Assembly: GCA_030550495.1 (NCBI GenBank)
Contig: JAUQPG010000011.1
Location: 1-45,212, forward strand
DNA: 45,212 nucleotides
Reading direction: 5' to 3'
Source: Candidatus Bipolaricaulota bacterium
Lineage (GTDB): Bacteria; Bipolaricaulota; Bipolaricaulia; RBG-16-55-9; DRXL01
A model generated the notes under the pieces. It had not been told where the DNA came from. It was given only the letters and a program-made list of their open reading frames with translations, and made no database searches. Position 1 is the first letter of the stretch. Every line of letters begins with the position of its first letter. Positions 16,890 through 24,665 of the stretch are shown here, in pieces. A program made the position numbers and the translations under genes.

Positions 16890-17851
16890 CAGCGATAGAG
16901 CCAGCACTCTACAAAGTGTCCTTCGGAGGGCTCGAACTCCGGGGGCATCTCCTTATCGCACAGGCCGGCCATGAACGCCGGGCAGCGCGGGTGGAACCGA
17001 CATCCCGATGGGGGATTGACCAGGCTGGGCGGCTCCCCCGGCGGCACTTTCTTGAACGTCTTCGCGTTTTCTGGGTCCGGATCAGGGATCGCCGCCAACA
17101 GGGCTTGGGTGTAAGGGTGCTTTGGGTCTTTGAGGAGCTTGTGCACCGGGGCTTTCTCGATAAGCTTCCCTGCGTACATCACGAAGATCCGCTCGGCAAA
17201 GTAGCGCACAGTCGAGAGATCGTGCGTAATATAGATGACGGTCAGATCGTGGGAGCGCTGCAGGGCGCGTAAGAGCTCCAAGATCTCTACTCTCACCGAG
17301 GCGTCGAGCATCGAGACCGGCTCGTCGGCGACGATAAACTTGGGGCGCAAGATCATGGCCCGCGCGATGACCAGACGCTGCTGCTGCCCTCCTGAGAGCT
17401 GATGTGGGAATTTGTACAAAAAATCTTCGACCGGCGTGAGCTTCACTTCTTCTAAAACTTCCCGGATACGTTGCTCTCTATCGCCGCGAAAGTTATTGAT
17501 TACTAACGGCTCTGTTAAGATGCGATGGACGTCCATGAAGGGGGGCAGGGCCCCGTAGGGATCTTGCTGTACATAGCCGATCTGAGCGCGATACCAGCGC
17601 AGATCACCATCAAGAGGGCGCCCTTCAAAGAGCACCTGGCCCTTGGTAGGACGATAGAGCCCAAGGATAGTCCGAGCGAGCGTCGATTTCCCACAGCCGC
17701 TCTCGCCCACTACTGCAATCGCTTCGCCGTGACGCAGCTCGAAGCTCACGCCGTCCACAGCTCGAACGATCCCTGCTCGTCCAAACGCCCCGCGGCGCAG
17801 CTCAAAGTGCGTATGTAGGTCCTTCACAGATAAGAGCATCTGGTCTTGCAT
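16889..17851 (-). CDS. Peptide ABC transporter ATPase (OppF/DppF type)
   Basis: Cytoplasmic ATPase of 320 residues that powers peptide import. Walker A GESGCGKST, signature LSGGQQQR, Walker B FIVADEPVSMLD and the switch ITHDLS are all intact. The C-terminal oligo_HPY region carries the cysteine set CRFHPRC, LC and EC typical of Opp/Dpp ATPases, some of which bind a [4Fe-4S] cluster. I start at ATG 17851 behind AAGGAG, 7 bases after the preceding stop; an upstream in-frame start at 17893 would overlap OppD. It pairs with the ATPase at 17859-18863 and likely serves both permease pairs in this block. Confidence 0.93.
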   Translation of the reverse strand: MQDQMLLSVKDLHTHFELRRGAFGRAGIVRAVDGVSFELRHGEAIAVVGESGCGKSTLARTILGLYRPTKGQVLFEGRPLDGDLRWYRAQIGYVQQDPYGALPPFMDVHRILTEPLVINNFRGDREQRIREVLEEVKLTPVEDFLYKFPHQLSGGQQQRLVIARAMILRPKFIVADEPVSMLDASVRVEILELLRALQRSHDLTVIYITHDLSTVRYFAERIFVMYAGKLIEKAPVHKLLKDPKHPYTQALLAAIPDPDPENAKTFKKVPPGEPPSLVNPPSGCRFHPRCPAFMAGLCDKEMPPEFEPSEGHFVECWLYR

Positions 17852-17858
17852 AGTCTCC

Positions 17859-18863
17859 TTATCTATATAGCCAACATTTGACCAGCCGTCCACCCTGGAC
17901 TTCGATCATGGGCGGCTCTTGCTCGCACTGGGCAAACTTGGAGGGGCAGCGTGCCGCAAAGCGGCATCCCTTTGGGGGATTGATCAAGCTCGGGGGCCGT
18001 CCTGCAATAAAGTCGAGTGGCCGATCTTCGCGCAGCCGGGGCACGCTGGCCATCAGCTTCTGCGAGTACGGATGTAACGGGTTGGGATAAAAATCTTCAG
18101 CTTTGCCCCATTCGACAAACTGCCCCGCGTACATAATAGCGACGTAATCAGCAAGTTCGCTTGACGTTGCGATGTCGTGCGTGATGAGAATATAGCTCTT
18201 TTGGAGATCTTTCTTGATGTTTTTAAGCACGTTCATGATATTCGCTTGGGTGAGGACGTCGAGGGCTGACGTGGGCTCGTCTAAGATAATGAGATCGGGA
18301 TTCGTCACGAGCGCCATGGCGATCACGGCGCGCTGGCGCATCCCACCGCTCAGCTCGAACGCGTAGCGCTGCAAGAAGTCCACGGGAACGCCAACGAGTT
18401 GCGCGGCCTCGCGCGCTCGTGCCCATGCACTCTTCTTGTCCATGTTCTTGTGGATAATCAACGGCTCAGCGATCTGATCCCCGACCTTCAGCACAGGGTT
18501 TAGAGAGTTCATGGCGGCCTGAGCGACTAGGGAGATCTTGGTCCAGCGCACTTCTTTTCTGAAGCGCTCTTCGCTCCACGGCATCACGTCTATACCATCG
18601 AGTTCCACTCGCCCGCTGTAGAGATGGACATTACGGGGCAAAACCCTCAAGATGGCGCGCGCGAGCGAGGTCTTGCCGCACCCAGACTCCCCTAAGATCG
18701 CTAACGCTTGATTGCGCTCCAAGACAAAGCTGATGTTATCGACAGCCTGGACGACCCCTTGCGTCGTACGAAAGTATAACTTTAATTCTTCGACGCGCAG
18801 CAAGGGGCTGGCCAGCCCAAGTCCCGTCCCCACGCGATTTTGTATATCTGTCTTCTCTCTCAT
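17859..18863 (-). CDS. Peptide ABC transporter ATPase (OppD/DppD type)
   Basis: Second ATPase of the transporter, 334 residues. It has Walker [10 protein letters not shown], signature LSGGMRQR, Walker [13 protein letters not shown] and switch LITHDIA, followed by an oligo_HPY C-terminus with CRFAARC and two further cysteines. The start is ATG 18863, overlapping the upstream permease stop as ATGA. The same frame stays open up to 19490, but that extension is low-complexity arginine/histidine-rich reading of the permease gene in another frame and is not part of the protein. Confidence 0.93.
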   Translation of the reverse strand: MREKTDIQNRVGTGLGLASPLLRVEELKLYFRTTQGVVQAVDNISFVLERNQALAILGESGCGKTSLARAILRVLPRNVHLYSGRVELDGIDVMPWSEERFRKEVRWTKISLVAQAAMNSLNPVLKVGDQIAEPLIIHKNMDKKSAWARAREAAQLVGVPVDFLQRYAFELSGGMRQRAVIAMALVTNPDLIILDEPTSALDVLTQANIMNVLKNIKKDLQKSYILITHDIATSSELADYVAIMYAGQFVEWGKAEDFYPNPLHPYSQKLMASVPRLREDRPLDFIAGRPPSLINPPKGCRFAARCPSKFAQCEQEPPMIEVQGGRLVKCWLYR

Positions 18864-20218
18864 AGCTCTCTCAATCTCGGGTTGAAGATGCGATCGAGCG
18901 CAAACCCTAACAGCGAAAACCCTAGTGCCGTGAGCATCAGGAGTACTGAGGGGCTGAGCACCCAATAGTAATAGCCCTTGTAGAGCGCGCCATTGCTCTG
19001 GGCATCGTTGAGGATCTTGCCCCAGGTCGGGAGGACAGGGTCGCCCAACCCCAGCAGCCCCAACGACGCTTCCAAGAAGACCAAACTCGGGATGAGCGTC
19101 ACAAACCCTGGCACCAAGATCGGGATGATCCGCGGGGCCATGTAGCGCACGATAATCCGTAAATTGCTCGCGCCGTAGGCCCGCGCAGCTTCTATGTACG
19201 GCGATTCTTTGATCTGTAAGAAAATCGCGCGATAGACCTTGATCCCCGCGGTGAAGATCGACAGGAGCGTGATGGCGATCATCATTACCCAGATGCTGCG
19301 GGAGTAGAACGTCCCGATGATGATCAAGATGGGCAAGTACGGCAGAATAATATTGACTTCGGTGATGCGCTGGATGAGCGCGTCGATCCAGCGCCCGTAC
19401 CACGCTCCAATAGCTGCGATGATCAGGGTCGTCAAGCTTGTGCCCACGGCGACGATAAACCCGAAGGCCAAGGCGACCGGGGCACCCCACAGCAGCGCGA
19501 CCATGAGATCGCGGCGCTTGTGATCTGTGCCCGCGAGCCCGTAGACCTTGCCATAGACGACAAGCTTAGCGTCTATATCTGAGTTCTCTTCAAAGAGCGT
19601 CCCGGTGATCTGGAGCTCATAGCGCCCCCTGAGGGGCGTGTCGCCCCGGGGAGCGAGGAAGAGTCCAATCTCCGGAGGACGGTTCCCCAAGCGTCGTTCT
19701 AAGCGCGTATCTTGGGAGATGCTGTAGCGTTCGCTCGCGGTGAGCTTGCGCTCGCCCAGGGAGATCTCTCGGCCGTCGGGGGTGCGCCAGCGCAGCACCG
19801 CGTAGGGCAAGAGTTCAGCATACTTGGCTGTTAAGAAGAGCGTGATTTCACTAGGGAAGTCGTCATAAGAATAATCAAACGCAAGCGAGATCGTGATGGT
19901 CCTACCCGAGCGGCTCTTGCTGGCTTGGCCCTGGACCCTTCTCACCCCCAAGGGAGCTGGGGTGACAGGGAGGGTGCTGACGACGATCGTCTCTGGGAGT
20001 TTCTTTGTCGAGACGAGATTGAGCCACGCTGGGCGGGCATAACGTGGGCTCTCTTGCCAGACGTCTTCGCCGCCGCGCCAGAGCCGAATCGCTTCATCGT
20101 AGGGAAGGACGATCACGGCGACGAGAGCCAATATAATCAACGCTATAATGATCGCCAATCCGACGAGGGCCGAGGGGTACCGGCGGATCTGCTGCAGGCC
20201 TGATCGGATAGCAGTCAC
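18860..20218 (-). CDS. Peptide ABC transporter permease (OppC/DppC type), system 1, with large outside domain
   Basis: Permease of 452 residues, against about 300 for typical OppC. After the first helix (about 16-38) there is a ~190-residue extracytoplasmic region (about 40-230) of beta-rich character, then the core helices with the EAA-type loop AARAYGASNLRIIVRYMAPR and the FLEASLGLLGLG and TWGKIL motifs. The extra domain could help dock the equally large binding protein encoded upstream. The start is GTG 20218, overlapping the previous stop as GTGA; the stop overlaps OppD as ATGA, so translation is coupled on both sides. Confidence 0.88.
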   Translation of the reverse strand: MTAIRSGLQQIRRYPSALVGLAIIIALIILALVAVIVLPYDEAIRLWRGGEDVWQESPRYARPAWLNLVSTKKLPETIVVSTLPVTPAPLGVRRVQGQASKSRSGRTITISLAFDYSYDDFPSEITLFLTAKYAELLPYAVLRWRTPDGREISLGERKLTASERYSISQDTRLERRLGNRPPEIGLFLAPRGDTPLRGRYELQITGTLFEENSDIDAKLVVYGKVYGLAGTDHKRRDLMVALLWGAPVALAFGFIVAVGTSLTTLIIAAIGAWYGRWIDALIQRITEVNIILPYLPILIIIGTFYSRSIWVMMIAITLLSIFTAGIKVYRAIFLQIKESPYIEAARAYGASNLRIIVRYMAPRIIPILVPGFVTLIPSLVFLEASLGLLGLGDPVLPTWGKILNDAQSNGALYKGYYYWVLSPSVLLMLTALGFSLLGFALDRIFNPRLREL

Positions 20219-21303
20219 ACCGTACCACCCTCCGCGCCGACCTTGACTCGCGGGTCAACAAGCGCATAGATAATATCGAGCAGGAAGACCGTCAAGGCGA
20301 GCAGATACGCGTAGATCACAGTCGAAGCGATGATCACCGGGGTATCGTAGAGCCCGATCGCTTGATAGGTGAGCCGACCGATCCCCGGCCAATTGAAGAT
20401 CGTTTCGGTCAAGATCGCACCGCCCCACAGCCCAATCAGCAGGAACGCAAACTGCGTGATAATCGTGGGCAGAGTCGGGCGCAGAATATAGCGGCGCTCG
20501 ATGATCCCTGAGGGCAGCCCCTTGGCGCGCGCCATCTCGACATAGTCTTCGCTGGCGAAGATCAAGAAGAACGTGCGCCGCGAGTAGATCGAGAGAAATA
20601 TAGAGCTGAGCCACCACGCTAGCGTGGGCAAGATCATATGCTTAAGGACGCTGAGGGCGTATTGGAGCTTGTCTTTAGGGGGCGGGGCGTCGACCATGCC
20701 TCCGAAGGGCAGGATCTTCAATAGCGACGCACATATTAGAATGAGAAAGATCCCATAGAACCAGGCGGGCGCGACTGACGTCGGGGTGAGCGCGATCACG
20801 AGTTTGTCTAAGAAGCTGCCGTAGCGCCGCGACAACCACAGCCCCGCAAAGAGCGAGAAGAAGAACAACAAGAGATTCGCGGTGCCAAAGAGCAAGAGCG
20901 TTGCGGGCAAGCGCTCCAACAAGATCAATCGGACTTGACGCGACCCGGAGTCGCTGGAGAGATGCTCGGCGCGTCCTAGATTGAGCGAGAGCGCGTCCCA
21001 CAGGTAATTGAAGCTTCTCACCATGAAGGGCTTGTCAAGCCCAAGGCGCTTGTATTCGAGCTCCTTGCGTTGGTCGATGATGCGACGCAGTTCGCTGGGG
21101 GGCAGTCCCTGCAAGGAGCGGTCTTGCAGCACTGACGCTCCAACCGCTTCGTCGATCTGGGCCTTACGAATCACGTCGACGTAGCCGCCCATGTTCGCGA
21201 TCAGGATAGCTAGGTAGACCCCGATGACGACGGTGATCGCAAGGGCGACGACGCGATAGACTGTATAGGTAGTGACTCGGCGTAGCGTTTCAAACATATG
21301 CAT
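20215..21303 (-). CDS. Peptide ABC transporter permease (OppB/DppB type), system 1
   Basis: Inner-membrane permease of 362 residues with a first helix near 17-38, an outside helical segment (PPSELRRIIDQRKELEYKRLG), then five helices, the EAA-type loop ARAKGLPSGIIERRYILRP, GGAILTETIFNWPGIG and the end DIIYALVDPRVKVG. These are standard OppB features. ATG 21303 has no Shine-Dalgarno sequence: the bases just upstream (21307-21317) are one arm of a perfect hairpin. An alternative start is ATG 21297. It overlaps the next permease by 4 bases. Confidence 0.9.
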   Translation of the reverse strand: MHMFETLRRVTTYTVYRVVALAITVVIGVYLAILIANMGGYVDVIRKAQIDEAVGASVLQDRSLQGLPPSELRRIIDQRKELEYKRLGLDKPFMVRSFNYLWDALSLNLGRAEHLSSDSGSRQVRLILLERLPATLLLFGTANLLLFFFSLFAGLWLSRRYGSFLDKLVIALTPTSVAPAWFYGIFLILICASLLKILPFGGMVDAPPPKDKLQYALSVLKHMILPTLAWWLSSIFLSIYSRRTFFLIFASEDYVEMARAKGLPSGIIERRYILRPTLPTIITQFAFLLIGLWGGAILTETIFNWPGIGRLTYQAIGLYDTPVIIASTVIYAYLLALTVFLLDIIYALVDPRVKVGAEGGTV

Positions 21304-21306
21304 TGG

Positions 21307-21340
21307 AGGCCCTCATCCCCGCTTGGTAAGATGAGGGCCT
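21307..21340. repeat. Hairpin at binding protein/permease junction
   Basis: AGGCCCTCATC (21307-21317) and GATGAGGGCCT (21330-21340) form a perfect 11-base-pair stem with a 12-base loop. The arm nearest the permease lies 4-14 bases upstream of its start codon, where a ribosome site would be. No U-tract follows on either strand. It resembles the outer arms of the elements at 13862, 25524 and 25902. Confidence 0.85.
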
Positions 21341-21347
21341 ACTGTTT

Positions 21348-23990
21348 TTATTGCACCGTAACGAATGTGGTCTCCTCCGTTGAGGGGATGCTGACGAGCT
21401 TGGAGACGACGATCACCTGGAGGCGGTTGCCTCCCGCAGCGAGCTGAGCTGTCTGCTCCGGGCTGAGCACGACGCGCCACAGCCCATCATGAACGGCTTC
21501 GGCTTCGCCAACGAGCTTCAGTTGGCCTGTCGCATCGAAGACCAGGAACTTCACAAAGTCTATATCTTTCACGGCATAGGGCTCGCCCTTGAAGGTGACT
21601 TCAACGTTGAACTCCGCAGTACTGCCAAGCTGGACTTCTATGGGCCCGGAGACATCAACGTCAGCAATGCGGGGCTCGCTGAAGCGCAGCCATTTGTCCG
21701 GGGGATCGGGGAAGTCCGCAAATCTCTTAATGACGACATTCTTCTCGATGGGATACACAGCATCGAGATAGAACGGTCCGTTGCCGACCCAGAAGTGCTT
21801 GTGGGCGTTATACCATTCGCCTAACAGTCTATAACGCTCTTTCGCTTCTTCAGGGGTGATGAACTCCTTGAGCACGTTTTCATATGGGATGAAGCCTTGC
21901 TCCAGGGCTTGGGCGCGATACTTATCCAATATAGCGAGCGCCGGCCCGGCGATGTAGTTCGCCCGCTCGACCTTGAGCTTATCGGCCTTTGCTGCAGAGA
22001 ACGCGAGTTCCTTGTTCTGCTCGGCTAAAATCCCGATAGCTAGAGTTTGCAGGGGCACTGTCGTAAATAGGTAGCCTGAGCGCGATGAGGCGATCCACTC
22101 CGCATCGGGGTAGAAGAGATCGCTGTAGACCTCGACGATCAGGGGGTCTTTTTGCACGATCTTGAGCCCTTTGAAGTGCCGCATGAACGACTCAAAAGCC
22201 GAGACGGCAGCTTCGTCGTAGATGGGGCTTTCGGGCTTAGCTCGCTCGAACGTCAAGATAAACCCGAGCACGCAGTCGGCCAGAGAGATCCGCGAGCCGT
22301 CGTGCCACTTCATCCGGAAGAGATTTTCCGGGTAGTAGACGACGGTCTTGGTCTTGGCCGTGACTCCGTCGGGGTACTTTTCGCCGACCGTGATAAATCG
22401 CTGATTGACGGGATCCCAGTCGGCCCACGCGTCTTGGGGGACTGTGATCTCCGGGAGGAATTCGAGCTTCAGCCAATCTAGAGTCTTGGTAACAGGAATG
22501 CCCTCTTGGACATAGACATCAACGAACTTGACGCGCTGCGGCCAATAGAGCCCGGTGAAGGGATCAGGCAGCGTATCAGCGTCTACCGTAGCGCGGATAA
22601 TCATGGTGTCGAAGATCCAGTTGGTGCCGGCGACGGGGTTCCACGGTTCGGTCATCAAGCTTGGCACGCCCCAGACAAGCTTTTCTGCTTGGCGTCCCTC
22701 GACGCGGAGCGTGAGGGGCCACAGGGCCGAGCCGGACATCCCGCCCGCTAAGTCTGAAGCCAAGCGCACTTCGGCGCGCCGCGCCCAGACGTCAATCGTA
22801 TCAGCTAACCAGACCCGCACTGAATCTTTGAGCGCCAAACGCAAGGCTTTCTCCATGAGCTCTTGGCGCTCTTCGACCGTCTGATAATCGCGTCGGCCTA
22901 AACGCTCGGAGATCTCATCGAATTCCGGATCGGGTGTGTACGCCTGCCAGAGTGGGTCTGGCCGCCCTCGGGAGGTATAGTAGAAGTCGAAATTGCTCGC
23001 GAGATCACGATTCACAACAGTCGAGACCCAGCCGGCCGTGTAGAGATGCCATTTGCCGTCAGCAGGGTCGCTGCTGATCCAGATGGGAGACGCTTCGGCA
23101 GCGGTTTTGTACTGACGATCTACGGTGAACCCTAAATCTTCTAAGAGATTGGCGATGTAGTCGCCTACCTCGCGGCGCTTATCTTCAGTACGGATGAGAA
23201 AGATCAGCTTGACCGGCTGATTATTATAGTACCATTTGTTGTTTCTCAGCTCCGCGCCGAGCTTCTGCATCTCTTCGGTGATGACGGCGCGAGCTCGTTC
23301 GGGGTTGGGGGCATAGTACGCTTCGAGCTCCTTGGCGACGTGGGCGAGCCGAGCATAATCCGGGAAGACCGTATTGATGGGCAAGTACCTGGGCACGGCC
23401 AGGCCGCCGTAGATTTCCTCAGCGATGGTCTTTCTATCGACGAGCCAATTGAGCGCTTCGCGAATAGCTGGGACGGAGAAGGGGTTGAGCACGCCGTTCT
23501 TGAACGTCGGCCCTACAGGGTTAAGCGTCAGCTCGACAGACCCGCCGTAGGACGTCTCGTATCCTAAGACTGGAGATGCCTTCACCTTACGGGCCAGCTC
23601 TGGGTCGCGGATCCCAAACGCGTAGAGATCCAGCTGGCCTGCGGTGAGCATGTCGATTACTTTCGCCTGATCAGGCTCCTGCACAAAGACAACCTCGTTC
23701 ACCAGCGCTGCTGTGGTCACCACGGGCTGGACTGGCGGCTGCTCTGATGGTGGCGTTGGCTCCTCCCCTGGCGTGACGGCCTCTATGGGAGAAGCTGGCG
23801 GAGTCGTGGGTTCGGTCGTAGGTGGTGTCGGTGGAGGTTGGGTCTCCGTCGGTGGTGGTGTGGGTTGCTGCGTGACTTCTGAAGGTCGTGTCGGTTGTGG
23901 TTGTTGCCACGGCTGGGCAATTAACAGAATCGCTATGCCGATAACAACTAAGACCCCAATAGTGAGCCAAATCCGGCCTTTCTCAGTCAT
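21348..23990 (-). CDS. Membrane-anchored peptide-binding protein (SBP family 5), apparently permuted, system 1
   Basis: Solute receptor of 880 residues. It has an N-terminal anchor helix (about 8-26) without a lipobox and a Pro/Thr/Glu-rich spacer (27-95), as in envelope-tethered archaeal receptors. Family motifs are present but in swapped order: KVIDMLTAGQLDLYAF (110-125) and IREALNWLVDRKTIAEEIYGG (176-196, split by one) come first, and WHDGS comes only near 560. In the system 2 receptor the WSDGT motif precedes both. A beta-sandwich-like C-terminus (from about 785) follows. ATG 23990 sits behind GGGAGG. It belongs with the permeases at 18860-21303. Confidence 0.85.
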   Translation of the reverse strand: MTEKGRIWLTIGVLVVIGIAILLIAQPWQQPQPTRPSEVTQQPTPPPTETQPPPTPPTTEPTTPPASPIEAVTPGEEPTPPSEQPPVQPVVTTAALVNEVVFVQEPDQAKVIDMLTAGQLDLYAFGIRDPELARKVKASPVLGYETSYGGSVELTLNPVGPTFKNGVLNPFSVPAIREALNWLVDRKTIAEEIYGGLAVPRYLPINTVFPDYARLAHVAKELEAYYAPNPERARAVITEEMQKLGAELRNNKWYYNNQPVKLIFLIRTEDKRREVGDYIANLLEDLGFTVDRQYKTAAEASPIWISSDPADGKWHLYTAGWVSTVVNRDLASNFDFYYTSRGRPDPLWQAYTPDPEFDEISERLGRRDYQTVEERQELMEKALRLALKDSVRVWLADTIDVWARRAEVRLASDLAGGMSGSALWPLTLRVEGRQAEKLVWGVPSLMTEPWNPVAGTNWIFDTMIIRATVDADTLPDPFTGLYWPQRVKFVDVYVQEGIPVTKTLDWLKLEFLPEITVPQDAWADWDPVNQRFITVGEKYPDGVTAKTKTVVYYPENLFRMKWHDGSRISLADCVLGFILTFERAKPESPIYDEAAVSAFESFMRHFKGLKIVQKDPLIVEVYSDLFYPDAEWIASSRSGYLFTTVPLQTLAIGILAEQNKELAFSAAKADKLKVERANYIAGPALAILDKYRAQALEQGFIPYENVLKEFITPEEAKERYRLLGEWYNAHKHFWVGNGPFYLDAVYPIEKNVVIKRFADFPDPPDKWLRFSEPRIADVDVSGPIEVQLGSTAEFNVEVTFKGEPYAVKDIDFVKFLVFDATGQLKLVGEAEAVHDGLWRVVLSPEQTAQLAAGGNRLQVIVVSKLVSIPSTEETTFVTVQ

Positions 23991-24053
23991 ATATCTTCCT
24001 CCCTTGCTCGGTCATGAGCTCCCCTTTAGCCTACCATAGAGAGCATTGGAAAT

Positions 24054-24242
24054 TCAAATCGCTTTCTGGACCTTGCCGGCCTTCAAGCACCGCGTGCAGA
24101 CCGTGATTTTCATAGTTTTGCCATTGACGACGGCGCGCACGGTCTGCAAATTAGGCTTGAACATTCGATTGTTGCGATTGCCGGCAAAGCTCACTTGATT
24201 GCCAAACTTTGTCGTCTTGCCACAGATAGCACATGCGGGCAT
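24054..24242 (-). CDS. rpmB: 50S ribosomal protein bL28
   Basis: Ribosomal protein of 62 residues. It begins with CAICGK and has CTRCLK near the C-terminus, so it is the zinc-binding (C4) version of bL28. The central GNQVSFAGNRNNRMFKPNLQ segment is the conserved rRNA-contacting part. ATG 24242 follows AGAGGTG. It is a bacterial-specific protein, the clearest single proof that the window is bacterial. It stands 63 bases upstream of the transporter block in the same direction and may be transcribed with it. Confidence 0.95.
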   Translation of the reverse strand: MPACAICGKTTKFGNQVSFAGNRNNRMFKPNLQTVRAVVNGKTMKITVCTRCLKAGKVQKAI

Positions 24243-24406
24243 AGCGTTTCACCTCTGAGAGTATTGAGATTGTATTATCGCAAAAAATGGGGTCGTCCGC
24301 AAGGCGCTCTATACTGGCGCTGCGTGCTCGCAGCGAAGATCACAGCGCGAAAGTCTTCTGAAGCGATAGGGCTGTCACACAATATCAGAACATTCAGATA
24401 CGGTAT

Positions 24407-24664
24407 GTGCTGACGGGCATCACTGAGCCGCCGTTTGCGATCGCGAACGGCCGCTTTGTCTTCGTAGGGGATCGGGAGCCGACTCTGGGGCGATGGGTGC
24501 GCTTTGCGCGCAATTTACACTCAGATTTTTTGCAGCAGTGGGGGCATGTCCCAGAGAGCTTTGAGAAGATTCGCGTGCTCTGTGAGGCGCGCTACGATGA
24601 CAAAGAGCCCGGTACAGAGTTGTCTGCCGACGTCTACTATGACGCGCTCTTTATGGGAGAGTGA
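24407..24664 (+). CDS. Short conserved-looking protein, probably a 3' remnant
   Basis: Reading from GTG 24407 gives 85 residues with a well-formed beta-rich pattern: FVFVGDREPTLGRWV, then RNLHSDFLQQWG and DVYYDALFMGE. This looks like the end of a DUF3047-like or carbohydrate-binding-like jelly-roll domain. The frame is open back to 24362 (RYVL upstream of the GTG also looks like protein) but has no other start and no ribosome site. The 5' part seems to be missing, so the gene may be a decayed remnant. Its stop is 1 base from the convergent gene stop at 24666. The domain comparison is from memory and weak. Confidence 0.5.
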   Translation: MLTGITEPPFAIANGRFVFVGDREPTLGRWVRFARNLHSDFLQQWGHVPESFEKIRVLCEARYDDKEPGTELSADVYYDALFMGE

Positions 24665-24665
24665 G

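Noticed and set aside
18864-19490. N-terminal extension of the OppD-like ATPase frame
   Set aside because: It is the permease gene read in another frame, rich in Arg and His; a clean ATGA-coupled start exists at 18863.
21307-21340. Hairpin as an intrinsic terminator
   Set aside because: No run of T follows the stem on either strand, and it lies inside a continuous transporter operon.
24195-24413. 72-codon + strand frame antisense to rpmB
   Set aside because: Overlaps the start of a certain ribosomal protein gene and shows no protein-like pattern.
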